DNA from: an uncultured bacterium
GTDB taxonomy: Bacteria; Bacillota; Clostridia; Lachnospirales; Lachnospiraceae
Direction of reading: 5' to 3'
Length of the DNA: 6,139 nt
Assembly (NCBI GenBank): GCA_937893485.1
Contig: CALBJL010000237.1
Coordinates: 1 to 6,139, forward strand
Shown here: positions 5,604-6,139 of the stretch, in pieces
Numbering within the stretch: position 1 is the first letter of the stretch
How the letters are laid out: every line of letters begins with the position of its first letter
Notes under the pieces: model-generated
The model's database searches: none
Seen by the model: only the letters and a program-made list of their open reading frames with translations
What the model was told of the DNA's origin: nothing
Position numbers and translations under genes: made by a program

Positions 5604-5948
5604 CTATAATGCCAGTTTATACAAAACTAACTGGTTCAAACTTACCCCTTCGTTTTTTGCTTCAATCGCCAGACGCTGATGTAATGACTTTGGCAATCGT
5701 ACATTAAATTTGCCACTGTAATCCTCTACACATTCCGGCAAAGGAATCGGCATGTTGTTCTCCAATTTAACCTCCAGATATCCTTCTATCGCTTCATTCA
5801 AACACTCATACAATTCTTCAAGTGTATCGCCCGTACTTTGGCAACCATCCAATTCCAGTACTCTTCCGAAAAAATAATGCCCACTCTCATCATTCATTTC
5901 CTGAACCAATCTGGTATATGGCAATTTCATGTAGTCATTTACTTCCAT
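5604..5948 (-). CDS. HicB-family antitoxin-like protein with RHH domain
   Basis: This 114-residue protein has the two-part architecture of the longer HicB proteins. An N-terminal partially degraded RNase H-like domain contains GHYFFGRVLELDGCQSTGDT (residues 23-42) and LEELYECLNEAIEGYL. A C-terminal ribbon-helix-helix DNA-binding segment, about 79-114, contains KFNVRLPKSLHQRLAIEA and VSLNQLVLYKL. HicB normally neutralises the HicA mRNA interferase and represses the operon. I chose the ATG at 5946-5948 because AAAGGAG (5958-5964) lies 9 nt upstream; the longer frame from 5978 would run through this site. No HicA-like small double-stranded-RNA-binding-domain frame is visible on either side, so it may be a solitary HicB regulator or its partner may lie outside the window. 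The flavoprotein gene follows 38 nt downstream and could be under its control. Confidence 0.88.
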   Translation of the reverse strand: MEVNDYMKLPYTRLVQEMNDESGHYFFGRVLELDGCQSTGDTLEELYECLNEAIEGYLEVKLENNMPIPLPECVEDYSGKFNVRLPKSLHQRLAIEAKNEGVSLNQLVLYKLAL

Positions 5949-6012
5949 GGAACCATACTCCTTTCTATCACCAATCATATTTAGGCGTTTGCGAAACTAT
6001 TTAATCATCGGG

Positions 6013-6138
6013 CTACCTGGCTGTGGGCACAGTGGTATTCTGGTCAAGCCGCTCCGATTGCTCGACGGTGTCTCGCTGTTTCTTCAGCCTTGGCTCGATG
6101 TGTCCTTCAGTTCCTTCGCACACATAGCCTGCGGCTTT
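6013..6138 (-). other. Unidentified open frame entering from the right edge
   Basis: A minus-strand frame is open from the window edge for 41 codons and stops at TAG (6013-6015); it ends QNTTVPTAR and contains EPRLKKQRDTVEQ. I do not recognise it. Two plus-strand frames are also open across the same stretch, so openness alone is weak evidence. The stretch looks richer in GC than the adjacent HicB region. It could be the 3' end of a real gene, an insertion-element end, or noncoding sequence. Confidence 0.2.
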
Positions 6139-6139
6139 C

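Noticed and set aside
5974..5979. TATGAT as a -10 element for the HicB-like gene
   Set aside because: No acceptable -35 lies at 16-18 nt, and initiation would fall almost on the Shine-Dalgarno site.
5949..6012. Search for a hicA toxin frame upstream of hicB
   Set aside because: All minus-strand frames here are closed by stops and show no HicA-like motif.
1..6139. CRISPR array, tRNA or rRNA genes
   Set aside because: No regularly spaced direct repeats, cloverleaf-like T-loop sequences or rRNA-like conserved stretches were seen.

Overview
The window looks like chromosome of a low-to-mid-GC, spore-forming Firmicute, most likely a Clostridia/Lachnospiraceae member. This is inferred from a spore-coat CotF-type protein, a YlmC/YmxH sporulation PRC-barrel protein next to nrdR, Firmicute-type Shine-Dalgarno sites (AGGAGG, AAAGGAG) and sigma-A promoters, and mobile-element debris of types common in that family. 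No rRNA, tRNA or CRISPR array was seen.

Layout. (1) Positions 1-2684 are a stable housekeeping/sporulation block, all on the minus strand and read right to left: ychF, ylmC/ymxH, nrdR, then a CotF-like coat protein. Rho-independent terminators follow ychF and nrdR, and a perfect consensus sigma-A promoter drives nrdR. Positions 1-80 hold no supportable gene. (2) Positions 2685-4887 are a graveyard of broken genes. A tyrosine integrase of the Tn916/phage-like type sits immediately upstream of ychF. It carries two single-base frameshifts, an in-frame stop, an internal deletion, an apparent loss of the arm-binding domain, and a Cys where the catalytic Tyr should be. Upstream of it is the N-terminal half of an IS110-family transposase, also frameshifted. 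Next, on the plus strand, is a neurotransmitter:sodium symporter (NSS) gene reduced to its first ~29 residues joined out of frame to its last ~120. (3) Positions 4888-6139 return to intact minus-strand genes: a HicB-family antitoxin-like protein without a visible HicA partner, followed by a flavodoxin-like iron-sulfur/FMN oxidoreductase. The last ~130 bases contain an unidentified open frame that runs off the window.

How it fits together. Genes on the left act in sporulation (CotF-like, YlmC), control of ribonucleotide reductase (NrdR) and ribosome-associated NTP hydrolysis (YchF). They do not form one pathway. The middle records at least two mobile-element events followed by decay. The integrase promoter and a leader hairpin that would hide its Shine-Dalgarno sequence still look intact although the protein cannot be active. 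I found no convincing new system; the most informative parts are the decay pattern, the preserved integrase leader, and the possible attachment-site structure between int and ychF.
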